DNA of 26,582 nt. It comes from Phycisphaerales bacterium (lineage in GTDB: Bacteria; Planctomycetota; Phycisphaerae; Sedimentisphaerales; Anaerohalosphaeraceae). This document shows positions 1 to 7,647 of this stretch, in pieces (the stretch's first letter is position 1; the number at the start of each line of letters is the position of its first letter). The stretch spans positions 1-26,582 of the forward strand of contig DRGS01000141.1 in the NCBI GenBank assembly GCA_011053245.1, read 5' to 3'. The translations under genes were made by a program, and so were the position numbers. Under the pieces are notes generated by a model that did no database searches, was not told where the DNA came from, and saw nothing but the letters and a program-made list of their open reading frames with translations.

Positions 1-641
1 AAACAACCCCGCCCTGCCCGCCGGTACAGTGATGCTTACCAGACATTGTCGAAAAGGCGGCCATGTCGCCGATTGTCCCGACAAGTCGGCCTTTGTATTT
101 CGCACCTTGCGACTGGGCGCTATCCTCGACTACGTAAAGGCTGTGCTTGCGAGCCAGCTCCATAATCGGATCCATGTCAACTGGTTCACCGCCGATGTGG
201 GCTATTATGATCGCTTTGGTCCGTTCGTTAATTAGCGGTTCAATCTGCTTTGCCGAAGTATTGTAGCTTCGCGGGTCGGAGTCGGCTAAGATCGGCACGC
301 AGCCGAGCATCACGACTGGCATGACTCCACCAGGATCGGTGATGGGCGGAATCCGATAACGCATCAAGTTGCAGCCCTCCAAGAGCACAGTAAACCGCGT
401 TAGTGCCGGAGTTGACACCGTCAGCGAAGCCGCCGCCCATGAAGTCTGCAAAATCCTTATCGTATTGTTGTTCGTAGGCACCTCCGTAACCGAAGGCGCT
501 TCCCGAGACGATTGCCTCGTCAAAAATCTTCATCGCGATGGCTTTTTCTTCTTCGCCAATAAGTGCCCTTGTCGGCATCGGTTTGCTGCGGATGGGTTGT
601 CCGCCATTAATCGCCAGTTTTTTTGCTATTTTAATATCCAC
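1..641 (-). pseudogene. DegT/DnrJ/EryC1/StrS aminotransferase, frameshifted and cut by window edge
   Basis: This is a PLP-dependent aminotransferase of the sugar/cyclitol type, which transfers an amino group to a keto-sugar or keto-cyclitol. The N-terminus (INGGQPIRSKPMP, then NSGTNAVYCALGGLQL) is in one frame. The protein then continues in another frame with PPITDPGGVMPVVMLGC, AHIGGEPVDMDPIMELA, VVEDSAQSQGAKYKGRLVG and AFSTMSGKHHCTGGQGG, where the Lys of SGKHHCTGG is the expected Schiff-base lysine. The frame change lies at about 348-372. By comparison with the usual linker, about 8 nt seem to be missing, so this is not a simple homopolymer slip. The start is GTG at 639-641, with GGAG about 8 nt upstream. 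The C-terminal domain lies outside the window. It follows a Gfo/Idh gene by 24 nt and is probably co-transcribed with it. The family is sure; the substrate is unknown; real decay and sequence error cannot be told apart. Confidence 0.85.
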
Positions 642-665
642 TTATAAACTCCACGTACCTGTAGG

Positions 666-1529
666 CTATTTCCCAACCTTCTCAATCTTGCCGGATTTCA
701 CGGATCTCTCCAACGCCTCGAGCACCAGGACAGACTTGAGTATCTGCTTGTACTCAAATGGTTCCTTGCCCGTTTTGAACATGTCCGTACACATTTTGAC
801 TCCGAAAAGATGGCGGTTCTTGTCGTAAGTAATAGCTTTGTGCAGTATTCCCTTGCTGCCAGCGGCGGTTATCGAAAAACCGTTGCAACCTTCCTTGATG
901 AGATTCATCGTGACAATTTTGCCGTCCGAATAGATCAGTTGCCCCGTCGCGCCGTTGCCATTTTTTGTAATAAGCGCGGAACGGACGTTATACCCAAAGG
1001 CCAACAAAGCCATTTCAACCTGGTGAATACCGTAGAAAAACACGCCGCCCCATTTGCTTTTCAGATCGCAGGGGCCATAAGTCGCGCCTGCAACGATGTC
1101 TCCCAGGCCAGCCATCTTTCTGACAAATCCTCTGAATGAATTCTGATGCGGAACGACGCCAAAGTTTGTTATAGGCGTCTTGTGTTTCCTGGCGATCTCA
1201 AAGAACCTTTTGCCTTCGTCGGACCTGTAACAAAACGGCTTGTCAATGTACGTCGGGATACCCTGTTCTATAAAAGGGATCGCCACAGCCAGATGATACT
1301 TACCGTGACGATGATCGACGATTAAGGCATCGATCTTTCCGAGCATCTGCTTAGGTGTTTTTACGATGTTGGAAATTTTTCCTGCTTTGGCAGCCTTGGC
1401 GGCGTATTTCTCGGTTTCGCCCCATACATAATCAACCGAAAATCCCTTGATCTTTTTCTCCACATTGATAATTTTCCCGATTGCTTCGGTATGGCTGTTC
1501 TCGGCCCCGATAATTCCAATTTTCTTCAT
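666..1529 (-). CDS. Gfo/Idh/MocA-family NAD(P)-dependent oxidoreductase (short form)
   Basis: This is a predicted cytosolic sugar or cyclitol dehydrogenase of 287 aa. The N-terminal Rossmann motif is MKKIGIIGAENSH (residues 1-13), with an AEN in place of the usual GxG. The lysine motif is DKP at 96-98 instead of EKP, followed by the alpha/beta dimerisation domain with FGVVPHQNSF and a GIHQVEM stretch that supplies the family histidine. It is shorter than typical members (about 330-380 aa). An in-frame upstream extension to 1616 exists, but ATG at 1527-1529 is preferred: it has AAAGGTG 7-8 nt upstream and puts the Rossmann strand at the very N-terminus. It lies between the M55 peptidase and the aminotransferase, on the same strand. 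The substrate cannot be inferred. Confidence 0.85.
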   Translation of the reverse strand: MKKIGIIGAENSHTEAIGKIINVEKKIKGFSVDYVWGETEKYAAKAAKAGKISNIVKTPKQMLGKIDALIVDHRHGKYHLAVAIPFIEQGIPTYIDKPFCYRSDEGKRFFEIARKHKTPITNFGVVPHQNSFRGFVRKMAGLGDIVAGATYGPCDLKSKWGGVFFYGIHQVEMALLAFGYNVRSALITKNGNGATGQLIYSDGKIVTMNLIKEGCNGFSITAAGSKGILHKAITYDKNRHLFGVKMCTDMFKTGKEPFEYKQILKSVLVLEALERSVKSGKIEKVGK

Positions 1530-1677
1530 GTCAAAAGCACCTTTCGTAATAAACTTCAATAAACTTGCGACTTCCTTTTCTTGAGCCCGGAAAAGCCCTT
1601 GGGTAGATATCCTCATAGGGATGCCGGTCTTGAACCGACTAATCCTGCAGTGTCAAATAAGTCTTTCTTTCAAATTT

Positions 1678-2473
1678 TTAAGCGTAAACAATTCGTTTTA
1701 TGTCATCGCCATGAATGCGAACTGTAAGTTCATCGACTATTTCTATGTTAGGCAGCTTTGATAGCCGATCAACTGTATCTGTATGAAAAAACCGCTTTTC
1801 AAGCACATAAGGTGGGTCCCATTTAAGAGGTGATATCGGACGATGAGAGTGTTCGCAAAGGGCCTTGCGAATACCCTCACGAATGCGGCGACAAGATTCC
1901 TTAGCAGATAAACTAATTGCACAGTTGCGACCCAAACCTTGCTTGACTGAAACTGTACTAATTTCCGGGACAAGATCCTTTGCCTCGTTACAGGCAGCCT
2001 CATCGCCGCTTAGGAAAATAACAGGCACATCAAACGTGCCTGCATAGAGAAAGAATTGCGATATTTCCCCAATCTTTTTTCCATTTAGTTTATAAAATTC
2101 GATGGTTTTATCACTTTGAGTATGGTTGAGGTTGGCTTCTTTAATTCCTGCCATGGCATGTTGGCCGATCATCATAGCTGCATCACAGGCACTAACTGGA
2201 TCGAGAAGTTGCTCAATCTTCGAAAATCCACCATGAATCAACTGAGCCTTTTCATGTAAATTTTCGAAACATATACCGCCAGGGGCCGTGGCCATCAGCT
2301 ACAATGATCTGTTCGACGTTCTCTTCCAGCAATCCAGCCACCGCAGCATTCACCTCATTGGTAAGTAATTCCCTGGCCTGATCACAGTATTTGCCGCCTT
2401 CATGCACATGGTTTTCGAATGATACCACTCCGGAGACACCCTCGAGGTCAGTCATTATGTAAACAGATTTCAT
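1678..2473 (-). pseudogene. dppA: M55-family D-aminopeptidase (DppA-like), single-base frameshift
   Basis: DppA-type enzymes are zinc D-aminopeptidases that release N-terminal D-amino acids and are often linked to dipeptide or cell-wall peptide salvage. The N-terminal part has MKSVYIMTDLEGVSG (metal-binding TDLEG) and VADGHGP. The rest is in the next frame: GGICFENLHEKAQL, MMIGQHAMAG (metal histidine) and FLSGDEAACNEA. The span is 796 nt, which is 3n+1. Removing one C from a C4 run (G4 on the plus strand at 2282-2285) restores a 264-aa protein, close to the 274 aa of Bacillus subtilis DppA. ATG 2471-2473 is the likely start, with GGAG 6 nt upstream; the possible upstream GTG overlaps that Shine-Dalgarno. 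All family motifs survive, so sequence error or very recent mutation is more likely than long decay. Confidence 0.88.
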
Positions 2474-2510
2474 TATAGTCTCCACAAGTTTTGGCTACGC
2501 TCAGCAAGGG

Positions 2511-3419
2511 TTAAGCTGTTTCTTGATTCCCCTGAGGTAGTCCGACCAGGCTTAAAGCGTTCTTGAAATAAATATTCGCCCGAACGTCTTCGGGTAAATC
2601 AAGGGATTCCAGAAACTCCTTCAATTCATTACCATAATCGTCCCGGCCAAACAAGATACGATCAGTAAAACGACAAAGAAAATTTTTGGCAAATTCCAAA
2701 TCACGCTGCAGGGCCCATAAGCCTGAACCTGCGGATAGGTCGATATGCAAATTATCATAAGTCTCTAATAAAACCGGAATCCGGCCTCCCGGGGCTATTG
2801 CTTCTTTCGGATAAATATTGGGGTTCCTATCTGCCTCACCGCTTATCTCTCGCCAAAAACCGGGCGCATGACCCAAAAAAATTGTATCAGGGCACGCCTG
2901 TAACACTCGCTCAAAATTCTCAATTGTTCCTCCATACCACAGGTTCTGATATACATGCTGTTTTTTATCAGAGTCGAACAAGTACGGGACGTCCAAATGC
3001 AATATCACCGGGCATTTGAGTTCGCCAGCTTTGCGGAACAATTCAATACATCGCGGATCATCAATTAGCATCCGAAACTTCCACTCGCCACAGACACGAA
3101 CTCCATGCATGTGGTAAGCAGCCTCAAATAGGGACGGTGCATCACCAAGAAGCGGATGAGGACAATAACCCAAAATGAATCTGTCGGGATAGTTTGTGCA
3201 AGCCTTGATCTGGTCGCCCAGTGTTATACCACCATGTGTGCCGTCTGGACGTAAATTCAGTGGATTTAGTGTCTCATGATAAGGAAGATGATCTTCTTCG
3301 GGTGCGATTTCCCAGGTCAAGAGCCAAGCCACATCAATACCATGCTTATCCATATCTGCTACAAGCTCGCGATCATCACGATTATGCCAGAATGCATGTT
3401 GGTGTGTGTCAATAATCAT
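2511..3419 (-). CDS. Amidohydrolase_2 family TIM-barrel hydrolase or decarboxylase
   Basis: This is a metal-dependent TIM-barrel hydrolase or decarboxylase of 302 aa, predicted cytosolic. Metal ligands visible in family order are H6 and H8 (DTHQH), H141 (VILHLD), H184 (FLGHAPG) and D260 or D261 (ILFGRDDYG). The ATG at 3417-3419 has AGGAG about 8 nt upstream. Family members act on lactones, cyclic amides or aromatic acids; in sugar clusters they are often lactonases, which would suit the oxidoreductases on both sides, but that is inference. It lies 37 nt upstream of the M55 peptidase start and about 194 nt after the second Gfo/Idh gene, so it may start its own transcript. Confidence 0.85.
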   Translation of the reverse strand: MIIDTHQHAFWHNRDDRELVADMDKHGIDVAWLLTWEIAPEEDHLPYHETLNPLNLRPDGTHGGITLGDQIKACTNYPDRFILGYCPHPLLGDAPSLFEAAYHMHGVRVCGEWKFRMLIDDPRCIELFRKAGELKCPVILHLDVPYLFDSDKKQHVYQNLWYGGTIENFERVLQACPDTIFLGHAPGFWREISGEADRNPNIYPKEAIAPGGRIPVLLETYDNLHIDLSAGSGLWALQRDLEFAKNFLCRFTDRILFGRDDYGNELKEFLESLDLPEDVRANIYFKNALSLVGLPQGNQETA

Positions 3420-3613
3420 TTAGAAAACTCCTATGATCAAAAAAACTCGCTCATCTTCTTCAGTTACGATAGGCCAAGGAAACAGTTCTGAATTGTCTCC
3501 CTATTTTGCCCCCTTACTCCTTATTGTTTCGGGCAACTCTCTGAAAACAAGCGGCCTGTGAATCTTTTGAACAATCTGCTGCGGTGAAAATTTACTTAAT
3601 CCTTAATCATTGA

Positions 3614-4669
3614 TTATAACTTCACCATTTTTAGATTTTTAGCAGACTGATATATTGCTCGGATAAGTTGCACAGATTTTCGGCCTTCATCGTCTTCCAA
3701 TTCAAATTTTTCACCTGACTCGAGGCAATCGATAAATCCTTTGAAATTGTCGACATGGCCTTGATAGCTTATGTCAGCAGGATCAGCAATGCCTGACTTG
3801 CCGTTAGTTTTAGCGAAGTTTTGACGGATTTGTTCATCTTCGGGCAATTCATTCCTAAACTGCCAGGTTACGATCATATCATCGCAAAGAACAACAGTTC
3901 CATCTGTCCCGGTTATTGTAAAACTTTTCTGATTGCCGGGATACGAGCCTGTTGTGCCATAAATTAAGCCAAGCGTTCCATCTACAAATCTTAGTGCTGC
4001 TACTGCGGTATCCTCTGCTTCAATCTGTGTATGCGCAAGACTATCCATATAGGCTTGAACTGACTCAACTTTCGGCATAACAGCACAAAGAAGGTCTATC
4101 GTATGAATGCTCTGGTTCATCAATGCCCCGCCACCATCAAGTTTCCATGTTCCGTGCCACGTGTCATTATAATATTCCTCATTACGCCAAAACGGTGCAA
4201 TCACTGAGGCAAATGTTACCCTGCCCAATCGCCCTCTAGCTACCGCATCCTTGGTAGCTCTGAATGCCTTATGAAATCGGGACGGGAATATTGTACAAAT
4301 GCGTGTTCCAGCTTTTTTGTGGGCTTCAAGGATTGCATCCACCCTTTCAGTTGTAATCTCCATAGGCTTTTCACAAATAACATGTTTGCCGGTTTCAGCC
4401 GCAGCAATAGAAGGCTCCATATGCAGACCACTTGGAGTAGCAATCGTTACAATGTCTATTTCTTTGTCTTGGCAAAGCTCCTGATATGAGTTGTAAGATT
4501 TACAGTTATGCTTAGCCGCCATTTCGTCAGCACGAGCCTTATTAATATCACAAACAGCGATTAATTGAGCATTATCTATATCAGCGATAGCTTTTGCATG
4601 AAAATCCGCTATCAAGCCAGCGCCTATAATACCAATGTTCCACTTTTTAATTTTTCCACTTCCTTCCAT
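3614..4669 (-). CDS. Gfo/Idh/MocA-family oxidoreductase (canonical)
   Basis: This is a complete 351-aa NAD(P)-dependent dehydrogenase of the glucose-fructose/inositol dehydrogenase family. The Rossmann motif is GIIGAGLIADFH (13-24). The catalytic lysine motif is CEKPM (99-103), and the C-terminal domain has DGGGALMNQSIHTIDLL (178-194) with the family His and Asp. Length is typical. The stop of the upstream isomerase gene is only 6 nt before this start, so the two are almost certainly translated from one mRNA. An isomerase/epimerase with a Gfo/Idh partner is a common pair in inositol and uncommon-sugar catabolism, where one oxidises the ring and the other rearranges the keto product. Confidence 0.93.
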   Translation of the reverse strand: MEGSGKIKKWNIGIIGAGLIADFHAKAIADIDNAQLIAVCDINKARADEMAAKHNCKSYNSYQELCQDKEIDIVTIATPSGLHMEPSIAAAETGKHVICEKPMEITTERVDAILEAHKKAGTRICTIFPSRFHKAFRATKDAVARGRLGRVTFASVIAPFWRNEEYYNDTWHGTWKLDGGGALMNQSIHTIDLLCAVMPKVESVQAYMDSLAHTQIEAEDTAVAALRFVDGTLGLIYGTTGSYPGNQKSFTITGTDGTVVLCDDMIVTWQFRNELPEDEQIRQNFAKTNGKSGIADPADISYQGHVDNFKGFIDCLESGEKFELEDDEGRKSVQLIRAIYQSAKNLKMVKL

Positions 4670-4675
4670 TAGACC

Positions 4676-5512
4676 TTAGCTAATTGTTAACCCAACTTCT
4701 TGAGCCATTTTTTTTGTTTCATTTATAGCTTGCGCGAATAATTCCGGACCTGTAACGCCTCCGAACCGGCCACCTTTTTGCAGGTGAGGTTCCATGGTAA
4801 TAAAATCAGCATAATTCATATCAGCAAGCTCTTTTAGTAACGGCTTTATTTGAGCATCGCCTTGGCCTGGCATGCTTCCCAAGGGAGCACCAACTTTCCA
4901 GTCTTTTATGTGTATATGGCTGACATAGGGTTTCATGATTGGCCAGCAGGACTGGATGTTGTCAGTTATCTCGAGGCCAACAGTAAAATTGGCGGGGTCA
5001 TAGCAAAGACGCAGCTTTGGAGAATCCACGGCTTCTACTAATTCAACGGCTTTCTCCGGAAATTGACCATAAATGTCAGCCTCGTTTTCGAGGACCATTA
5101 CAATATCAATATCTTTAAGCAACTCAACTTTTTTGAGCATCCGCTCAACTACCTGGTCATGATAATCAAAAATATTTTTACCATCTGGGGCATAGTAACT
5201 AAACATTCTTATCTTTTTTGTATCAAAAAACTCCGCTAATTCAATTGCGTGTTTAACCTTCTCCAAGTGATCCTCAAATGGCTCATCCAGCTTCACCTTC
5301 CCGATAGGAGAACCAATTGCACTAACTTCAACATTATTGTCGTCAAGAATTATTTTAGCTTCTTTTAGTTGAGGATCGTTGAGGTCCATTATATTTTCTT
5401 GGCCATCAAAAAACCGAGGCTCAATATAATTTACACCCTGTTTGATCAGAAAATCTACCTGGCCTGCAAATTCATATGTAGCTTCATCAGCAAAGGCACT
5501 TAGTTTTGCCAT
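4676..5512 (-). CDS. Sugar phosphate isomerase/epimerase (xylose isomerase-like TIM barrel)
   Basis: This is a 278-aa AP-endonuclease-2 type TIM barrel, the fold of IolE, IolI, hydroxypyruvate isomerase and tagatose epimerase. The four divalent-metal ligands are visible in order: E142 (MVLENEAD), D172 (LCYDPANF), H201 (SHIHIKDW) and E241 (ITMEPHLQ). The ATG at 5510-5512 follows a purine-rich AGAGAG that serves as a modest ribosome-binding site. Only 15 nt separate its start from the stop of the amidohydrolase remnant upstream, so it was once internal to an operon that is now interrupted by transposase sequence. The exact sugar is unknown. Confidence 0.9.
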   Translation of the reverse strand: MAKLSAFADEATYEFAGQVDFLIKQGVNYIEPRFFDGQENIMDLNDPQLKEAKIILDDNNVEVSAIGSPIGKVKLDEPFEDHLEKVKHAIELAEFFDTKKIRMFSYYAPDGKNIFDYHDQVVERMLKKVELLKDIDIVMVLENEADIYGQFPEKAVELVEAVDSPKLRLCYDPANFTVGLEITDNIQSCWPIMKPYVSHIHIKDWKVGAPLGSMPGQGDAQIKPLLKELADMNYADFITMEPHLQKGGRFGGVTGPELFAQAINETKKMAQEVGLTIS

Positions 5513-5527
5513 GTTCTCTCTATGTTA

Positions 5528-5662
5528 TTAGTTTAATTCAAGATTCAAAATTCTGTTTGCATTTTCCCATGTTATTTTTTCATAGGCTGTTTCTGAAATA
5601 CGACTATCGCAGGCCTTTTCGTTGATTCTATCAGGATTCCGGACATTCACAAGCCCTTTCTC
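5528..5662 (-). pseudogene. 3' end of an amidohydrolase gene, truncated by transposase sequence
   Basis: An open frame ending in TAA at 5528-5530 reads NVRNPDRINEKACDSRIS and then ETAYEKITWENANRILNL. The last block is the typical C-terminal helix of amidohydrolase_2 proteins, in which metal-dependent TIM barrels end with a T.ENA.R.L motif. There is no start codon or upstream domain. Going upstream, the amidohydrolase similarity fades at about 5662 into GC-rich DNA joined to an IS1380-type transposase fragment. The remnant is 15 nt from the isomerase start and in the same direction, which shows an ancestral operon order of amidohydrolase, isomerase, Gfo/Idh. Confidence 0.6.
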
Positions 5663-6332
5663 GGCCCCGGCAAGGTCCATTTGCCTGCCATCGGGCCGTG
5701 GTGCTGCCCGAAACGCCCTTCATCCGGGCGGTTGAACCAGGCACGGGCAAACCGGTTCCGTCGCCCCTGCGTCCCTCAGCCGTTCCACCCGCTTGCTTGG
5801 CCTTCGTCCGCCGCCGACTTCGTGCCGCATCGTCGGATCGATGCTCAGCCGTTCGGCGTCGCTGGTGTCCTTGTAGCCCGCCAACCGGCTATAGACGCAT
5901 TGCCGAAATAGTGCCGTCATCGTGTGCTGAGTGTTCTTCCCGGTTCGCCAGTCGTCCAGCATCTCACTGGCCATGTCAGTTAGACCGAGGGCCTCATCCA
6001 ACTCCCGATATACCAAGAGTCCAGCGTTGCTGGTGAGCTTACTGCCGTGGAATTCGAGCTTCAACATACCGTCAAAACCGATCCGTAAAGCGTCCTTGCC
6101 GCTTTCACCCATTGTGTTCTCCGATCTCACCGTCCGTGGAATCGAAAAAAAACCTTGTTTATGCGGTCAAACGACGCTCTATTGTACGTAAATTGTAGTT
6201 CTTATCTGGGAAATTCGGGGTAAATGCATATTCGAAAGATTCTCCGAACATGGCAATAATCCGTCAGATTGCCTGGAAATAGTCCATAGTCTGGGTTTAT
6301 ATAAATTAACACCTCGCAAGAAGTGCGAAAGT
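5663..6332. mobile_element. Remnant of an IS1380-family insertion
   Basis: This is the stretch between the broken amidohydrolase tail and the Gfo/Idh gene. It contains the transposase fragment and flanks of unlike composition: 5663-5900 is markedly GC-rich, while 6190-6332 is AT-rich and may hold the original intergenic region downstream of the Gfo/Idh gene. The exact ends are uncertain because no matching inverted repeats or target duplication could be recognised. Confidence 0.5.
5720..6130 (-). pseudogene. IS1380-type transposase, N-terminal fragment
   Basis: The first ~95 residues match the N-terminal region of IS1380-family DDE transposases: [34 protein letters not shown], then [20 protein letters not shown] and [16 protein letters not shown]. 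Family members are about 430-470 aa. Here similarity stops after MRHEVGG, and the reading frame runs into unrelated GC-rich sequence and a stop near 5720. The DDE catalytic domain is absent, so the element cannot move itself. ATG could be at 6128-6130 or 6113-6115. The insertion broke the amidohydrolase gene just downstream. Clear terminal inverted repeats were not found. Confidence 0.85.
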
Positions 6333-7565
6333 TTACGTTGGGGCATCTAAGTGAATTACCTCACCCGTATCCGATGATTTGCGAGCGGCCAGGGAAACTT
6401 GGACCGCAAGGCGGCCCTCATTCCAGCTACTCTTAGGTTTTTCCCCGGTATGGCACGCTTTTAGAAAATCTTTGATCATTCGATCGTCAGCTCCACCATG
6501 TCCACCTTTCGACATCTCTTTCAGATCATAATTTATTTTTCGCCTTGTATGTCGCTCTGTACATTCAATCGTCGCTTTTTCCAAATCGGCTTCAAGCATC
6601 CCCTCGCTACCGACTATCCGCAGTTGTCTGGTAGTTCGGGCAGCAATAACATTAAGAGTGTAAGTTGCGCGAATACCGTTTTTGTAATTTATTACCGCAA
6701 TACCATTATCTATCGTATCTTTATTCGACGAGTAAAGACAAAGATCCGACGGTTCGCCTCCTTTTTTTTCTTCTGCAAGACGAATGAGTTTACGGGTTTC
6801 TTCCAATTCATTATTTGCCGTGTAAGAGATATCATCGAAATCAGGACAGTCAAACTTCAACGAGCAGTCGCGGCATCGCCTGGCAGCATTAGCTTTGGGA
6901 CGGTAATGAGAAAGACCTGCCGTCGCATATATATTTTGGGCAGAACAGCCAGCAAGCCAATTTAAAATATCAAAATCATGGCAGGCCTTTGTAACCCACA
7001 AGCCTCCCCCGAATTCACGTAACCGATTCCAACGCTGAAAGTAAGTCTTTCCTTCATAATAGTATTCATTGGCTTCAATCGTGGAAATACTCCCCAATTG
7101 GGACGAACTGACCAATTGGTGAACAGTGTTATAAGTCGGGTTGTGACGCAGATTAAAACCAAGATAGAAAATAGCGGATGATTTCTCGGCAGCAACAATA
7201 ATTTTACTGCAGTCTTCTAAAGTCGTCGCCATGAGTTTTTCACACAAGACATGAATATTCGCATTCAACCCCGTTACCGATGGTTCTACGTGAGCAAAAT
7301 CAGGTGTACAGACGATCAAGGCATCAGGTCGGGATTTCGACAGCATTTCTTCTGTATCATCGAATATTTTCGGTTGAATCTTATATAGTTTAGCCCACAG
7401 TCTGGCCTTTTCAGGAATTTTGTCGCAAAGACCGACTATCTCACCTTCATCCTGATTACGAGAAAAATATTTTAAGAAGGACCCTGCTCTGCCTCCCGTA
7501 CCAACCACTGCTATACGGAAGCGTGAACGAGCAGTTTCCTTAGAAATTTCTTTATTTATACCCAT
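6333..7565 (-). CDS. Gfo/Idh/MocA-family oxidoreductase with cysteine cluster
   Basis: This is a 410-aa oxidoreductase. Its Rossmann motif is AVVGTGGRAGSF (19-30). The lysine motif is CEKLM (108-112), so the usual Pro is Leu. The C-terminal domain has FGGGLWVTKACHDFDILNWL (185-204), which supplies the family His and Asp. A loop holds RRCRDCSLKFDCPDF, with Cys 231, 234 and 240; this C-x2-C-x5-C cluster occurs in a subset of the family and could bind a metal. The ATG at 7563-7565 has AGAGG about 9 nt upstream. It lies 82 nt after the glycosidase gene and probably processes the sugar that gene releases, though this rests on position only. Confidence 0.88.
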   Translation of the reverse strand: MGINKEISKETARSRFRIAVVGTGGRAGSFLKYFSRNQDEGEIVGLCDKIPEKARLWAKLYKIQPKIFDDTEEMLSKSRPDALIVCTPDFAHVEPSVTGLNANIHVLCEKLMATTLEDCSKIIVAAEKSSAIFYLGFNLRHNPTYNTVHQLVSSSQLGSISTIEANEYYYEGKTYFQRWNRLREFGGGLWVTKACHDFDILNWLAGCSAQNIYATAGLSHYRPKANAARRCRDCSLKFDCPDFDDISYTANNELEETRKLIRLAEEKKGGEPSDLCLYSSNKDTIDNGIAVINYKNGIRATYTLNVIAARTTRQLRIVGSEGMLEADLEKATIECTERHTRRKINYDLKEMSKGGHGGADDRMIKDFLKACHTGEKPKSSWNEGRLAVQVSLAARKSSDTGEVIHLDAPT

Positions 7566-7647
7566 ACAGTTTTGCCTCTTTCATAGTTTAACAAAAAACT
7601 CAGACTATTGTCGCATCAGAAAGCAAGCTATGCACTTGAATTTACGA

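Noticed and set aside
1610..1665. T-arm-like hairpin on the minus strand (GTCGG-TTCAAGA-CCGGC) between the M55 and Gfo/Idh genes, suggesting a tRNA 3' end or integration scar
   Set aside because: No anticodon arm, D-arm or matching acceptor strand could be found, so it is not supported as a tRNA or tRNA fragment.
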